From: Neobacillus terrae
GTDB lineage: Bacteria; Bacillota; Bacilli; Bacillales; Cytobacillaceae
DNA: 64,000 nt
Reading direction: 5' to 3'
Assembly: GCF_011393025.1 (NCBI RefSeq)
Contig: NZ_JAAOEO010000002.1
Coordinates: 1 to 64,000 of the forward strand
Shown one piece after another: positions 27,166 to 37,828 of the stretch; positions within the stretch are counted from its first letter, which is position 1; every line of letters starts with the position of its first letter. The position numbers were made by a program, and so were the translations under genes. The notes under the pieces were generated by a model. That model searched no databases and was not told where the DNA came from. It worked only from the letters and a program-made list of their open reading frames with translations.

Positions 27166-28565
27166 AGGGTTTAAATGAGGAATGCGGCATATTCGGTATC
27201 TGGGGACATCCTGATGCTGCGCAAATTACGTATTATGGACTTCACAGCCTGCAGCACAGGGGGCAGGAAGGAACAGGCATGGCTGTTTCCGATGGAGAGC
27301 AGCTGAAAGGCTATAAAGATGAGGGGCTTGTGACAGAGGTTTTTACCCAAGAGGCACTTCAGGGATTAACCGGAAAAGCTTGTATAGGGCACGTGCGTTA
27401 TGCCACGGCAGGCGGAAGCGGCTATGAAAATGTCCAGCCGCTGCTATTCCGCTCTCAAAGTGGAAGCCTTGCCCTTGCCCATAACGGGAACCTTGTAAAT
27501 GCTAATTCCTTAAAACATCAGCTTGAAGCACAGGGAAGTATTTTTCAGACTAGTTCAGACACAGAGGTTCTCGCACATTTAATTAAAAGAAGCGGATTTT
27601 ACGAAATAAAGGATAGGGTTAAAAACGCCCTTACAATGTTAAAGGGTGCTTATGCATTTCTTATTATGACGGAGAAAGAAATGCTTGTGGCACTCGATCC
27701 AAACGGTCTGCGTCCGTTATCTTTGGGTAAATTAGGTGATGCATATGTAGTTGCATCAGAAACCTGCGCCTTTGATATTGTTGGTGCAGAGTTTGTTCGG
27801 GATGTGATTCCTGGTGAGCTGTTGATTATTTCTGATGAAGGGATTAAATCAGAGTTCTTCTCCATGAACACTACAAGAGCAATTTGTACGATGGAATATA
27901 TTTATTTTTCCAGGCCGGACAGCAATATTCATGGGATAAATGTCCATACAGCCAGAAAGAATCTTGGAAAACGGCTGGCTGAAGAAGTGTCAATCGAAGC
28001 AGATGTCGTGACCGGGGTTCCGGATTCAAGTATTTCAGTCGCAATTGGCTATGCGGAAGCAACCGGAATTCCTTACGAATTGGGGCTTATTAAGAACCGT
28101 TATGTAGGCCGAACCTTTATTCAGCCATCTCAGTCACTGAGAGAGCAAGGGGTAAAAATGAAGCTTTCTCCTGTAAGGGGAGTGGTCGAGGGCAAAAGAG
28201 TCATCATGGTAGATGATTCCATTGTCCGCGGTACTACAAGCAGGCGTATTGTCTCTATGCTAAAAGAGGCAGGAGCATTGGAGGTACATGTTGTTATCAG
28301 TTCACCGCCTATTAAAAATCCTTGTTTTTATGGAATTGACACCTCCACAAAGGAAGAGCTAATCGCCTCAAGACATTCAGTTGAGGAACTACGGGAAATC
28401 ATTGGAGCAGACTCTTTAACCTTTTTAAGTGTAGAAGGAATGCTTGAAGCAATCGGGCATCAAGGCGAGGGCAGTTCATGCGGACAGTGCCTTGCTTGTT
28501 TTACAGGCAACTATCCAACAGAAATCTATCCAGAAACAATGGAAGTTCCAATTCAAAAGTGTTAA
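27150..28565 (+). CDS. purF: Amidophosphoribosyltransferase
   Basis: 471 residues; first committed step, PRPP to phosphoribosylamine. [12 protein letters not shown]: the Cys at residue 12 would be the N-terminal nucleophile after propeptide removal, as in B. subtilis. [12 protein letters not shown] and LAHNGNLVN belong to the glutaminase domain; [18 protein letters not shown] is the PRPP loop. Cysteines in AICTMEY, NPCFYG and [10 protein letters not shown] are placed as the [4Fe-4S] ligands of the oxygen-sensitive B. subtilis enzyme. Confidence 0.97.
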   Translation: MLAEIKGLNEECGIFGIWGHPDAAQITYYGLHSLQHRGQEGTGMAVSDGEQLKGYKDEGLVTEVFTQEALQGLTGKACIGHVRYATAGGSGYENVQPLLFRSQSGSLALAHNGNLVNANSLKHQLEAQGSIFQTSSDTEVLAHLIKRSGFYEIKDRVKNALTMLKGAYAFLIMTEKEMLVALDPNGLRPLSLGKLGDAYVVASETCAFDIVGAEFVRDVIPGELLIISDEGIKSEFFSMNTTRAICTMEYIYFSRPDSNIHGINVHTARKNLGKRLAEEVSIEADVVTGVPDSSISVAIGYAEATGIPYELGLIKNRYVGRTFIQPSQSLREQGVKMKLSPVRGVVEGKRVIMVDDSIVRGTTSRRIVSMLKEAGALEVHVVISSPPIKNPCFYGIDTSTKEELIASRHSVEELREIIGADSLTFLSVEGMLEAIGHQGEGSSCGQCLACFTGNYPTEIYPETMEVPIQKC

Positions 28566-28589
28566 TAAAGGGGTCCAGGAGGTCACAAA

Positions 28590-29624
28590 ATGGCAAACGC
28601 ATATAAACAGGCTGGGGTAGATATTGAAGCAGGCTATGAGGCGGTTTCAAGAATGAGAAAACATGTTAAAACAACCTGGCGCCCGGGATTAATGGGTGGC
28701 CTTGGGGGGTTTGGAGGAATGTTTGACCTTTCTGCACTTCATTTAAAGGAGCCAGTTTTGGTATCGGGTACTGATGGCGTAGGGACTAAACTGATGCTCG
28801 CATTTATGGCAGACAGACATGATACCATTGGGATTGATGCGGTTGCGATGTGTGTGAATGATATTGTGGTTCAGGGTGCCGAACCCTTATATTTTCTAGA
28901 CTATATCGCATGCGGAAAAGCACTTCCAGAAAAGATAGAAATGATTATTAAAGGAGTTTCAGAAGGCTGTGTACAGGCAGGATGTGCTCTCGTTGGAGGA
29001 GAAACGGCAGAAATGCCGGGAATGTATGCTACAGAGGAATACGATCTTGCAGGCTTTGCTGTAGGCGCCTGTGAAAAATCAAAAATTATAACTGGAACTG
29101 ATATTAACGAAGGAGACGTACTTATCGGCCTTTCATCGAGCGGGCTTCACAGCAATGGATTCTCCCTTGTGAGGAAAATTCTCCTTGAGGACGCTCAAAT
29201 TGGTCTTAACAGTATGGTTGAAGAACTTGGCTGCACTCTTGCAGTGGAATTGCTAACACCTACCAAAATTTACGTAAAGCCAATTTTAACATCTTTAGAA
29301 AAGTTCAAAATTAAGGGAATGGCCCATATAACCGGCGGCGGATTTATAGAAAATATCCCCCGCATGCTTCCGGATGGTCTTGGAGCGGAAATTTATGAAG
29401 GCCAATGGCCAATTCAACCAATCTTTCATCTCCTGGAACAAAGAGGCCAACTGAAGAGGTCGGAAATGTACAATATTTTTAATATGGGAATTGGCATGGT
29501 AATAGCAGCAGCTCCTGAAGATGTTCCGAATCTAATAGCTCATTTTGAGCAGCATGGCGAGGCAGCATATAAGATTGGAATAGTTAAATCGGGCAAGGGC
29601 ATAGATATTGGTGACATGCTATGA
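28590..29624 (+). CDS. purM: Phosphoribosylformylglycinamidine cyclo-ligase
   Basis: AIR synthetase, 344 residues. [50 protein letters not shown] and [15 protein letters not shown] are the family motifs. RBS GGTCCAGGAGG. Ends in ATGA overlap with purN. Confidence 0.97.
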   Translation: MANAYKQAGVDIEAGYEAVSRMRKHVKTTWRPGLMGGLGGFGGMFDLSALHLKEPVLVSGTDGVGTKLMLAFMADRHDTIGIDAVAMCVNDIVVQGAEPLYFLDYIACGKALPEKIEMIIKGVSEGCVQAGCALVGGETAEMPGMYATEEYDLAGFAVGACEKSKIITGTDINEGDVLIGLSSSGLHSNGFSLVRKILLEDAQIGLNSMVEELGCTLAVELLTPTKIYVKPILTSLEKFKIKGMAHITGGGFIENIPRMLPDGLGAEIYEGQWPIQPIFHLLEQRGQLKRSEMYNIFNMGIGMVIAAAPEDVPNLIAHFEQHGEAAYKIGIVKSGKGIDIGDML

Positions 29625-30190
29625 AAAAGATAGCAGTCTTTGCGTCAGGGAGCGGCAGCAACTTCCAGGCAATTGCCGATGCAGTCGTTTCCGGTAAACT
29701 GCAGGCTGAGTTAAAACTGCTTGTATGTGACCGGCCAGGCGCTCAGGTCATAAATCGAGCCCAAAAGCTGGGAATTGATCAATTTGTTTTTTTATCAAAA
29801 AACTATAGCAATAAGGAAGAATTTGAAAGGGAAATTCTAAAGCAGCTAAGAGAGCGGGAGATTGATTTTCTTATTCTGGCTGGATATATGAGATTAATAG
29901 GACCAACTCTTTTATCTGAATATCCGGAGAGAATTATCAATATCCACCCCTCTTTGCTCCCGGCTTTTCCTGGGAAAGATGCTATCGGCCAGGCGCTTGA
30001 AGCAGGTGCATCGAGAAGCGGTGTTACCATTCATTTTGTTGATGAAGGAATGGACACCGGGCCCGTTATCGCCCAGCAAACAATAGAAATTGGGTATAAT
30101 GAAACCCGGGAAAGCTTACAGGAAAAAATACATAGCCTTGAACATCAGCTTTATCCTGTAACCTTACAAAAACTACTAACTAGTATATAG
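29621..30190 (+). CDS. purN: Phosphoribosylglycinamide formyltransferase
   Basis: 189 residues, 10-formyl-THF dependent GAR transformylase. [16 protein letters not shown] opens the protein; [30 protein letters not shown] (catalytic Asn/His) and [20 protein letters not shown] segment (here [17 protein letters not shown]) follow. Shares ATGA with purM. Confidence 0.96.
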   Translation: MKKIAVFASGSGSNFQAIADAVVSGKLQAELKLLVCDRPGAQVINRAQKLGIDQFVFLSKNYSNKEEFEREILKQLREREIDFLILAGYMRLIGPTLLSEYPERIINIHPSLLPAFPGKDAIGQALEAGASRSGVTIHFVDEGMDTGPVIAQQTIEIGYNETRESLQEKIHSLEHQLYPVTLQKLLTSI

Positions 30191-30199
30191 AGGAGTGTC

Positions 30200-31738
30200 A
30201 TGATGAAGAAACGTGCATTAATAAGCGTATCGGATAAGGAAGGAATCATTGAATTTGCGGCTGGTCTGGAAAAACTGGGATTTGAAATACTTTCTACCGG
30301 CGGAACTAAAAAAACCCTTCAGGAGAATGGCATTTCCGTTAAAAGTGTAAGCGAAATAACTGGATTTCCGGAGATTTTGGAAGGGAGGGTAAAAACCCTT
30401 CATCCGATGATTCACGGGGGGCTTCTAGCAAAGGCGGATGATCCATCCCATAAGGAGCAGTTAAACGAGCATGGAATTGTTCCTATACAGATTGTTTGTG
30501 TAAATCTTTATCCTTTCAAAAAGACGATTGAGGTGCCAGGTACAACCTTTGAACAGGCAATCGAACAAATTGATATTGGCGGGCCTGCCATGCTAAGAGC
30601 TTCAGCTAAAAACCATAAATATGTAGCTGTTACAGTAGATCCCGCAGACTACCCTTCAATATTAGGTGAACTGAATGAGTACGGAGAGGTGCAGCCTGCA
30701 ACGAAACAGAGATTAGCAGCGAAGGTTTTCAGACATACTGCCGCTTACGATGCTCTGATTGCTGAATATATGACAGGATTAACTTCTGAAGAAGCACCAG
30801 AAAAATTAACAGTTACGTATGAATTGAAGCAGGGGCTGCGATATGGCGAGAATCCGCACCAGAAAGCATCCTTCTACCAAAAGCCGCTAGGCTCATCTTT
30901 TTCGATTGCTAATGCGGAACAGCTTCATGGAAAAGAACTGTCTTACAATAATATTAATGATGCTGATACGGCCCTTAAAATTATTAAGGAATTCTCTGAA
31001 CCTGCAGCTGTGGCTGTAAAGCACATGAATCCTTGCGGTGCGGGAACGGGAGAAACGATTTATGATGCCTTTACTAAAGCTTTTGCAGCAGATCCTGTTT
31101 CCATTTTTGGAGGTATTGTGGCATTAAATCGTGAGGTAGATCGTGAAACTGCTTCAAAACTGCACGAAATATTCCTTGAAATTATTATTGCACCCGGATT
31201 CTCGGAGGAAGCTCTCGAAATCTTAAAAGGAAAAAAGAATGTCCGCCTGCTGGCTATTCCTTTTGAGGGTGAACCGAAGAAAGAGATTCGCTTAACATCT
31301 ATCGAAGGGGGCCTCCTAGTACAGGATAACGATGAATTCTCTATAAAGGATGCCGAAATCAAGGTAGCGACAAAAAGAGAACCGACTGAAGCTGAGTGGA
31401 AGGCTTTAGAGTTTGGCTGGAAAATGGTGAAGCATGTTAAGTCTAATGCAATCGTAGTTAATGGAGAAGATATGACTTACGGAATCGGCGCTGGCCAAAT
31501 GAACCGTGTCGGTGCGGCAAAAATCGCCCTCGAACAAGCAGGTAAAAAAGCAAATGGAGCAGTTATAGCATCCGATGCATTTTTCCCAATGGATGACACA
31601 GTAGAAGCTGCAGCAAAAGCCGGGATTACAGCTATTATTCAGCCTGGCGGATCTATCCGCGACGAAGATTCCATCAAAAAAGCCGACGAATATGGTATTG
31701 CAATGGTATTAACCGGAATTCGACACTTTAGACATTAA
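30200..31738 (+). CDS. purH: Bifunctional AICAR transformylase/IMP cyclohydrolase
   Basis: 512 residues; last two steps to IMP. The N-terminal MGS-like cyclohydrolase domain (about 1-195) has [18 protein letters not shown] and [16 protein letters not shown]. The transformylase domain includes [11 protein letters not shown] (catalytic Lys-His) and [34 protein letters not shown] at 30200 or 30203. Confidence 0.97.
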   Translation: MMKKRALISVSDKEGIIEFAAGLEKLGFEILSTGGTKKTLQENGISVKSVSEITGFPEILEGRVKTLHPMIHGGLLAKADDPSHKEQLNEHGIVPIQIVCVNLYPFKKTIEVPGTTFEQAIEQIDIGGPAMLRASAKNHKYVAVTVDPADYPSILGELNEYGEVQPATKQRLAAKVFRHTAAYDALIAEYMTGLTSEEAPEKLTVTYELKQGLRYGENPHQKASFYQKPLGSSFSIANAEQLHGKELSYNNINDADTALKIIKEFSEPAAVAVKHMNPCGAGTGETIYDAFTKAFAADPVSIFGGIVALNREVDRETASKLHEIFLEIIIAPGFSEEALEILKGKKNVRLLAIPFEGEPKKEIRLTSIEGGLLVQDNDEFSIKDAEIKVATKREPTEAEWKALEFGWKMVKHVKSNAIVVNGEDMTYGIGAGQMNRVGAAKIALEQAGKKANGAVIASDAFFPMDDTVEAAAKAGITAIIQPGGSIRDEDSIKKADEYGIAMVLTGIRHFRH

Positions 31739-31760
31739 AATAGCCATGGAGGTGCCGTTT

Positions 31761-33029
31761 GTGAATGTGCTGGTAATTGGCCGCGGTGGCCGCGAGCATG
31801 CGATTTGCATGAAACTAAAGGAAAGCAGACTAGTTGAGACCGTTTATTGCGCACCTGGCAGTGAAGGCATTGGAAATTCAGCTGAGACCGTTAATATCCA
31901 GGAAAATGAGCAGGACAAACTTATTGAGTTTGCTAAAAAAAATAATGTGGAATTAACGATTATCGGCCCGGAGGTTCCTTTGCTGGAAGGCCTCGCCGAT
32001 CGTTTCTCCGCAGAAGGTCTCCGTGTTTTTGGTCCGAGCCGTGAGGCAGCCTTGATAGAAGGAAGCAAAGGATTTGCAAAGGATTTAATGAAACGTTATA
32101 GAATACCAACGGCGGATTACCGCACCTTCGCTGATTACGAAGAGGCGGCTGAATATATTAGAGTAAAGGGCGTTCCCATTGTCATAAAAGCAGATGGCGT
32201 GGCGGCTGGAAAAGGTGTATGTGTTGCTTTTACATTGGAAGAAGCTTTGGATAGTCTGGCAGAGATGATGCTGGATAAAAGATTTGGTTCTTCTGCGGAT
32301 AAGGTTGTAATTGAAGAGTTTTTACAGGGAGAAGAGTTTTCCTTTATGGCTTTCATCAATGGAGAAACCGTTATCCCATTGCAAATAGCTCAGGATCATA
32401 AACGTGCATATGATAATGATTTGGGACCAAATACTGGTGGAATGGGTGCTTATTCACCAGTACCTCAAATTGGTGAAGAAACCATTGCAGAAGCTCTGGA
32501 AACTATTTTATTACCAGCCGCTGCCGCCATGGTAAAGGAAGGGAAAAGCTTTTGCGGAGTCCTTTTTGCAGGCCTGATAAAAACAGAGCACGGACCAAAA
32601 GTGATTGAATTTAATGCGCGATTTGGTGATCCTGAAACACAGGTAGTTCTCCCCAGAATGAAGTCCGATCTCGCAGAAATAATTCTTGATATTTTGGAAG
32701 GGAAAGTTCCTGAGATTGAGTGGCATGAAGAAGCAATGGTTGGCGTTGTTCTGGCATCTGGGGGTTATCCTGAAGCCTATGAAAATGGAAAAATCATTAA
32801 TGGGTTGAACTCTCTTCATGAAAGCACTTATCTTTTCCATGCAGGGACCAAAGCTGGTAAGGGACATTGGATTACTAACGGAGGCCGCATCCTTCTCGTT
32901 GGATCCAAAGGAAACACAATTGCCAAGGCACAAGAAAAGGTATACGGAGAAATGAAGAAAATTATCTGTTCTGAAGCATTTTATCGTAAAGATATTGCAA
33001 ACCGTGCTATTGGTGTTACCCTTAATTAA
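31761..33029 (+). CDS. purD: Phosphoribosylamine-glycine ligase
   Basis: About 422 residues, GAR synthetase, ATP-grasp. VLVIGRGGREHA starts the protein; IKADGVAAGKGVCVAF is the ATP-grasp loop; GEEFSFMAF, PNTGGMGAYSPVP and VIEFNARFGDPETQ bind metal and nucleotide. The frame is open to ATG 31746, but GGAGGT at 31750 sits ideally before GTG 31761, which also matches the usual N-terminus. Last gene of the operon, followed by a terminator. Confidence 0.96.
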   Translation: MNVLVIGRGGREHAICMKLKESRLVETVYCAPGSEGIGNSAETVNIQENEQDKLIEFAKKNNVELTIIGPEVPLLEGLADRFSAEGLRVFGPSREAALIEGSKGFAKDLMKRYRIPTADYRTFADYEEAAEYIRVKGVPIVIKADGVAAGKGVCVAFTLEEALDSLAEMMLDKRFGSSADKVVIEEFLQGEEFSFMAFINGETVIPLQIAQDHKRAYDNDLGPNTGGMGAYSPVPQIGEETIAEALETILLPAAAAMVKEGKSFCGVLFAGLIKTEHGPKVIEFNARFGDPETQVVLPRMKSDLAEIILDILEGKVPEIEWHEEAMVGVVLASGGYPEAYENGKIINGLNSLHESTYLFHAGTKAGKGHWITNGGRILLVGSKGNTIAKAQEKVYGEMKKIICSEAFYRKDIANRAIGVTLN

Positions 33030-33047
33030 AAATACATAAATATCGAG

Positions 33048-33077
33048 AACTCTGTCCCTTTCAGGACAGAGTTTTTT
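33048..33077 (+). terminator. Terminator of the pur operon
   Basis: AACTCTGTCC, loop CTTTCA, GGACAGAGTT, then TTTT. Confidence 0.92.
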
Positions 33078-33116
33078 GATTTACCTGCCAATGTTTCTTT
33101 GACATTAAATTGAGTT

Positions 33117-33310
33117 TAAAAAAAGGGAAATGTGATGTTACTAGATCACTTTAACATCACTTTGATTTTTAAAAAGAGAAAATGTGAAGTTACCAGATCA
33201 CATTAACATCACTTTGATCTAAAAAAAGAGAAAATGTGAAGTTACCAGATCACATTAACATCACTTTGGTCCCAAAATAGAGAACATGTGATTTTACTAG
33301 CCCCCATGTA
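33117..33310. repeat. 52-bp tandem repeat with internal dyad, about 3.5 copies
   Basis: The segment starting TGTGAWGTTACYAGATCAC recurs at 33131, 33183, 33235 and (partial, diverged) 33287, exactly 52 bp apart. Each full unit contains GTGATGTTA (or GTGAAGTTA) and TAACATCAC as imperfect inverted arms around CTAGATCACTT-like sequence. There is no spacer diversity, so it is not a CRISPR. It is non-coding and lies between the pur terminator and the yitT-like gene. Confidence 0.9.
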
Positions 33311-33390
33311 CGCCATTATGATTCTAACAAAGAAAAAGTGAAGCTGAAAAATGCTCCTATCAACACCGAAATGGAAAAGTTCCCCTTAAA

Positions 33391-34005
33391 TTAAATCAGA
33401 GGAAAACCTCTCCAATAAAAATAAGCTTTCCTGTGTTGTACCACTGTAAATCTGGAGGTTACTGCGCCTACTATTAGTATGGTTAATGCTGAATAGAGAA
33501 AGCTTTTTAATCCCAGTATGTTATATCCCAATAAAGCTACAAATCCATCAAGAAGAAATATCATAAGACCGATATTGATGGGAGAAGACTTAGATATTAT
33601 ATAAGCTAATAAATCGGTTCCTCCCGTACTTGCCTCATATCGGAGCATCAGTCCAATTCCCAATCCGATGATAGAGCCTCCCAAAACTGAACTCAATAAA
33701 ATAGGAAGCATAAAAAAGTGCTGCAAGGGTGCCAATGAATCAATAAAAGTGGAGGAAACTATAAGACCCAGCAGGCTGGTATAGAGTAAATGGCGACTTA
33801 CAAACCATGCAAATATACATAGGGGTAAGCTAAGCAAAATCATACATAGTCCAACCTGGATACTGTATTGGTAATGAATAATTAGGGCAAGTCCAACAAT
33901 GCCGCCATCCAATAAATGGTGAGGGACTAAAAAGCCATTGATACCTGTTCCAATTAATAGACTTCCAAGGAATACAGTGACGATTTTTATAAGGATGGTA
34001 ATCAC
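33391..34005 (-). CDS. YitT/DUF161-family membrane protein
   Basis: 204 residues, five to six hydrophobic segments. GTGINGFLVPHHLLDGGIVG near the N-terminus and GLGIGLMLRYEASTGGTDLL in the middle are characteristic of the YitT family. The function of the family is unknown. It lacks the C-terminal soluble DUF2179 domain of longer members, so it is a short version. Probably co-transcribed with the small membrane gene just upstream on the same strand (25-bp gap). Confidence 0.82.
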   Translation of the reverse strand: MITILIKIVTVFLGSLLIGTGINGFLVPHHLLDGGIVGLALIIHYQYSIQVGLCMILLSLPLCIFAWFVSRHLLYTSLLGLIVSSTFIDSLAPLQHFFMLPILLSSVLGGSIIGLGIGLMLRYEASTGGTDLLAYIISKSSPINIGLMIFLLDGFVALLGYNILGLKSFLYSALTILIVGAVTSRFTVVQHRKAYFYWRGFPLI

Positions 34006-34030
34006 CTAGCTTTCATTTAACAAATGCAAA

Positions 34031-34318
34031 TTAACGTTTATTGACTAGAATAATAGAAATTCCAAAAAGCAGAGAAATGAAGGTGACGATCCAGGTAATA
34101 TTAAAGGCTAAGCCAATATCCAGATTCATTAATGATTTATTATTTATTCTTTCACAATAAAGAGCATAGATAAGGGGAATGGAACCGATAAGTACTAAAA
34201 GATTAAATGATACCTTTTTAAGTGGTGATCTGGAATTGAACTGGTTAAATAAGAATGAAAATGAAGTATATAAAAGCCCAAGGGATACAACAATTTTAAC
34301 AATCAGCACCTCATACAT
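34031..34318 (-). CDS. Small membrane protein, unknown
   Basis: 95 residues with three hydrophobic segments (about 5-25, 37-54, 70-92). Not recognised. AAAGGAGAG lies directly before ATG 34318 (very short spacing), so a GTG nine bases further in (34309) could be the actual start. It sits upstream of the YitT-like gene in the same direction, probably one unit. Confidence 0.5.
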   Translation of the reverse strand: MYEVLIVKIVVSLGLLYTSFSFLFNQFNSRSPLKKVSFNLLVLIGSIPLIYALYCERINNKSLMNLDIGLAFNITWIVTFISLLFGISIILVNKR

Positions 34319-34644
34319 CTCTCCTTTAAAATCTCCATTTACTTTAAAGCTTGTTTCTTTTATAAATATTTCCAGCTGCCCAAAAATATTCGTTGAATAA
34401 AAGAATAGGAGAAACGATTCATTTTTTTGATTGAATCACACAATAAGACTAATTTATATAATTTTAAAAATTTAATAATCAATTGACTTTACAACTAATT
34501 ATCATAATTTGGTTTGTGAGGTAAAAAATGGGGGTAATATTTCTCAGTGTAATGTATAGAGCATGGAGTCGCTTTTTTAAGTGTTATTATCTGAAAATTT
34601 TAAATACACTAAACAGTAGACGCAAAATGGGAGAGGGAAAATTT

Positions 34645-35373
34645 ATGATTGTCTTTGATAATGTTAATAAATACTTTGGTCATTTTCACGTTTTAAAAGA
34701 TATTAACCTTACCATTAATCAGGGGGAAGTTGTAGTCATTATTGGCCCTTCGGGTTCAGGGAAAAGCACCCTGCTTAGGTGCATTAATAGACTCGAGGCT
34801 ATTTCTTCTGGATCTCTAACCGTTAATGGCGTCCCTATTCATGATAAAACAACTGATATTAATAAGCTAAGGCGTGGTATTGGGATGGTCTTTCAGCATT
34901 TTTATCTATACCCCCATAAAACGGTCCTGGAAAATATCACACTTGCCCCGATAAAGGTTCTTGGGAAATCTGAAAATGAAGCAATAAAAACAGCAGAGTT
35001 TTACCTTGAAAAAGTAGGAATACAGGATAAGGCGAATGCCTATCCCGCCCAGCTCTCCGGTGGGCAGCAGCAAAGGGTGGCTATTGCCAGGGGGCTTGCT
35101 ATGGAGCCAGAGATTATGCTATTCGATGAGCCAACCTCAGCATTGGATCCTGAGATGATTGGTGAAGTTCTGGATGTTATGAAAAAGCTGGCCAATGAAG
35201 GGATGACAATGGCTGTTGTTACCCATGAAATGGGATTCGCCAAAGAAGTAGCAGATAGGATTGTATTTATGGATGAAGGAAGAATTCTGGAAGAGGCAAT
35301 ACCGGCCGAGTTTTATGTAAATCCCCGTGAAGAACGGGCCCGCATATTCCTTAGCCGTATTTTAAATCATTAA
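34645..35373 (+). CDS. glnQ: Glutamine/polar amino-acid ABC transporter ATPase
   Basis: 242 residues. Walker [13 protein letters not shown]-loop [13 protein letters not shown], signature [16 protein letters not shown], Walker [17 protein letters not shown]-loop VTHEM. The frame is open from 34528, but the ATPase starts at ATG 34645 behind GGGAGAGG. It energises the GlnM/GlnP permease in the next genes. Substrate specificity for glutamine is inferred from operon order Q-H-M-P, as in B. subtilis. Confidence 0.92.
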   Translation: MIVFDNVNKYFGHFHVLKDINLTINQGEVVVIIGPSGSGKSTLLRCINRLEAISSGSLTVNGVPIHDKTTDINKLRRGIGMVFQHFYLYPHKTVLENITLAPIKVLGKSENEAIKTAEFYLEKVGIQDKANAYPAQLSGGQQQRVAIARGLAMEPEIMLFDEPTSALDPEMIGEVLDVMKKLANEGMTMAVVTHEMGFAKEVADRIVFMDEGRILEEAIPAEFYVNPREERARIFLSRILNH

Positions 35374-35395
35374 ACTGTTATAGGGAGGAAAAGGA

Positions 35396-36190
35396 ATGAA
35401 GCGTTTTTTGAAATTGACCCTAATTTCTATTTTAGCGGTTATGATGCTGGGTGCATGCGGAAAAGAGAAGGTGGGGGGAGGGGCAAAAAATGTAGATGCC
35501 AAAATTAAGAAACAAGATAAAATCATCTTTGGTGTTAAGAATGATACCCGCTTATTTGGTTATAAGAATCCTAGTACAGGAAAAGTGGAAGGCTTTGATA
35601 TTGACCTTGCCCATGCCCTTGCTAAAGAAATGCTGGGTGATGAGAATAAAGTAGAGTTTAAAGAGGTTACCTCAAAAACGAGAATACCGATGCTGAATAA
35701 TGGAGAGGTAGATGCGGTTATAGCAACTATGACCATTTCTGAGGAAAGAAAAAAGGAAGTAGACTTTACTGATGTTTATTTTCAGGCAGGACAATCGCTG
35801 CTTGTTAAAAAAGGCAGCAATATTAAGGGCATTGAAGATTTAAAGAAAGGGACCAAGGCTTTGGCGGTAAAAGGGTCCACCTCAGCTATTAATATCAGGG
35901 AAAAAGCACCTGAAACACAAGTCCTTGAGTTCGAAAATTATGGCGAAGCATTTACAGCTTTAAAATCCGGCAAAGGAGACGCATTAACTACAGATGATGC
36001 AATCCTTTATGGAATGGCGGATGAGGATCCGGATTATGAATTGGTGGGTGGCACATTTACCGAGGAACCATACGGAATAGCAGTAAAGAAAGGAAATACA
36101 GCCTTAGTTGATAAGCTTAACAAAGCACTAAAGGCAGTAAAAGATTCGGGCAAATATGAGGAGATAAAGAGTAAATGGATTAAGCATTAA
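35396..36190 (+). CDS. glnH: Glutamine-binding lipoprotein
   Basis: 264 residues. Lipoprotein signal with lipobox LGAC (Cys21), then an extracellular amino-acid-binding domain of the SBP-3 family: GFDIDLAHALAKEM, NNGEVDAVIATMTISEERKK, AVKGSTSAINIREK and GIAVKKGNTALVDKLNKALK. RBS GGGAGG. Located 22 bp after glnQ. The permease genes follow only after a 290-bp interruption. Confidence 0.92.
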   Translation: MKRFLKLTLISILAVMMLGACGKEKVGGGAKNVDAKIKKQDKIIFGVKNDTRLFGYKNPSTGKVEGFDIDLAHALAKEMLGDENKVEFKEVTSKTRIPMLNNGEVDAVIATMTISEERKKEVDFTDVYFQAGQSLLVKKGSNIKGIEDLKKGTKALAVKGSTSAINIREKAPETQVLEFENYGEAFTALKSGKGDALTTDDAILYGMADEDPDYELVGGTFTEEPYGIAVKKGNTALVDKLNKALKAVKDSGKYEEIKSKWIKH

Positions 36191-36199
36191 ATAGGTTTA

Positions 36200-36470
36200 G
36201 AAGTAATCATAAGTCAACTGAACTTCGTAACTACAGGGTGGGTTCAGCCCATCCTGATTAGCTTAGCTAATCAGAATTTAATCCATAATTCTAACGCGCG
36301 ACGAACATCATGTCCTAGTCAGGCGAATGGCACAGGACAAGAAAGGTTTCGTTATCTTTGCTTCACACGAAAAAAAAGCATAGCCTTTTCGAGGATGTAC
36401 CGTTCTGAGCGTGATAAGAAAAACTAGGGCATCCGCCAAAAAGATTTGGAGCAGGCCAAGTTTTTTTAAA
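36200..36470. repeat. Structured element inside the gln operon
   Basis: 290 bp without an ORF between glnH and glnM. Pairings seen: GGTGGG/CCCATC near 36237-36254; a perfect 9-bp dyad CTGATTAGC/GCTAATCAG (36254-36274); GTCCT/AGGAC (36312-36338). Base composition is less AT-rich than the flanks. Its whole-block character suggests an inserted repeat or an RNA element that tunes expression of the distal genes; copies elsewhere in the genome would decide. Confidence 0.55.
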
Positions 36471-36481
36471 GGAGTGAGGCA

Positions 36482-37132
36482 ATGGATTTTTCAATCTTAA
36501 CAGATAATTTTGGCCTTTATTTGGAGGGTTTTAAGAATACTATTATTGCGAGTGTGATTGCCCTTGTTTCCAGTTTTTTTCTTGGTGTTATAGTCGCGGT
36601 CATGAGAATATCCCCGGTTAAAGTTCTAAATTGGCTTGGTACCGGCTATGTAGAATTTTTCCGGAACATACCAGTGCTTATTATTACGTTCTTCTTTTAT
36701 TTTGGATTAGCTTCTATCGGTATAGAACTTGACGGATTAAAAGCAGGAACAACGGCATTGTCGATTTACACATCAGCCTTTATAGCAGAGGCTATCCGAG
36801 CTGGGATTATGTCTGTTCCAAAGGGGCAGATGGAGGCGGCCCGGTCATCTGGCTTAAGCTATAACCAGTCCATGAGGCTGATTATATTGCCACAGGCCAT
36901 AAAAATAGTCATCCCATCGCTTGGCAATCAGTTTATAAATCTGGTTAAAAACTCTTCTATTTTAGGAGTTGTTGCAGGCCTGGACCTGATGTATCAGGCT
37001 GACCTAATATCAGCCCGTGCGTTTGTAACCTTCGATGTTTACTTGTTTGTTGCCATGTTTTATTTAGTTTTAACTATTCCTTTGAGTCTCGGCGTACATT
37101 ATCTTGAAAAGCGCCTCGCAAGGAGCCATTAA
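36482..37132 (+). CDS. glnM: Glutamine ABC transporter permease
   Basis: 216 residues, about five membrane segments. Has the inner-membrane EAA motif EAARSSGLSYNQSMRLIILP, preceded by YTSAFIAEAIRAGI. GlnM-type permease pairing with GlnP. RBS AAAGGAGTG. The second permease starts 14 bp downstream. Confidence 0.9.
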   Translation: MDFSILTDNFGLYLEGFKNTIIASVIALVSSFFLGVIVAVMRISPVKVLNWLGTGYVEFFRNIPVLIITFFFYFGLASIGIELDGLKAGTTALSIYTSAFIAEAIRAGIMSVPKGQMEAARSSGLSYNQSMRLIILPQAIKIVIPSLGNQFINLVKNSSILGVVAGLDLMYQADLISARAFVTFDVYLFVAMFYLVLTIPLSLGVHYLEKRLARSH

Positions 37133-37145
37133 GGGAGGGATTGTA

Positions 37146-37796
37146 ATGGATTTTGCCGGCGCATATTCTGCAGGGCATCTTAAGTTTTTATTAAAGGGCT
37201 TTGGTGTTACACTCGAGGTTGCTATTATTTCAATTATCCTAAGTTTTATCATCGGCGGGGCTATAGCAACTGTAAGATATTCTAGGATAACTTTTATTTC
37301 ATCGCTGCTTGCAGTTATTGTAGAAACAATACGGAACCTGCCGCTGCTGTTAATTATATTTTTCACCTATTTTGCATTACCGGAAATTGGGCTGAAGATG
37401 CCCATCACAGCAGCAGCAATAACGGCATTGACATTATTTGAATCTGCCATGCTCGCTGAAATTATTCGGGGAGGGCTTAATTCTATAGACAAGGGTCAAA
37501 TTGAAGCGGCCCGTTCCTCAGGATTAAATTTTATTCAAACCCTTAGATATATCATTCTTCCCCAGGCACTGCGAAGAATGGTGCCCCCAATTGTAAGCCA
37601 GTTTATTTCTCTCTTAAAAGATACCTCCCTTGCAGTCGTTATTGCCTTGCCAGAATTAACACATAATGCCCAGATTATTTATGGCCAAAAAAACAGCTAT
37701 GTAATCCCGATGTTAATCATGCTTGCCTTAATGTATTTTATAGTAAATTTTGGTCTATCCCAAATAGCTCGGAGGCTAGAATTAAAGAGAGTTTAA
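37146..37796 (+). CDS. glnP: Glutamine ABC transporter permease
   Basis: 216 residues, about five membrane segments, EAA loop EAARSSGLNFIQTLRYIILP and preceding LFESAMLAEIIRGGL. The frame is open from 37104, but GGGAGGG before ATG 37146 and the homologous length choose the later start. Ends the gln operon with a terminator right after the stop. Confidence 0.9.
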   Translation: MDFAGAYSAGHLKFLLKGFGVTLEVAIISIILSFIIGGAIATVRYSRITFISSLLAVIVETIRNLPLLLIIFFTYFALPEIGLKMPITAAAITALTLFESAMLAEIIRGGLNSIDKGQIEAARSSGLNFIQTLRYIILPQALRRMVPPIVSQFISLLKDTSLAVVIALPELTHNAQIIYGQKNSYVIPMLIMLALMYFIVNFGLSQIARRLELKRV

Positions 37797-37828
37797 AAAC
37801 CTGACTCGTCAAATGGGTCAGGTTTTTT
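37797..37828 (+). terminator. Terminator of the gln operon
   Basis: AACCTGAC, loop TCGTCAAATG, GTCAGGTT, then TTTT; begins at the glnP stop. Confidence 0.9.

Noticed and set aside
33117..33310. CRISPR array
   Set aside because: Units are contiguous 52-bp copies with no unique spacers, and no cas genes are near.
34440..34520. Clear sigma-A promoter or TnrA box for the gln operon
   Set aside because: TTGACT at 34483 has no -10 at proper distance, and no TGTNA-N7-TNACA was found, so I list neither.
34528..34644. N-terminal extension of GlnQ
   Set aside because: The extra 39 residues do not belong to ABC ATPases, and a proper RBS lies before ATG 34645.
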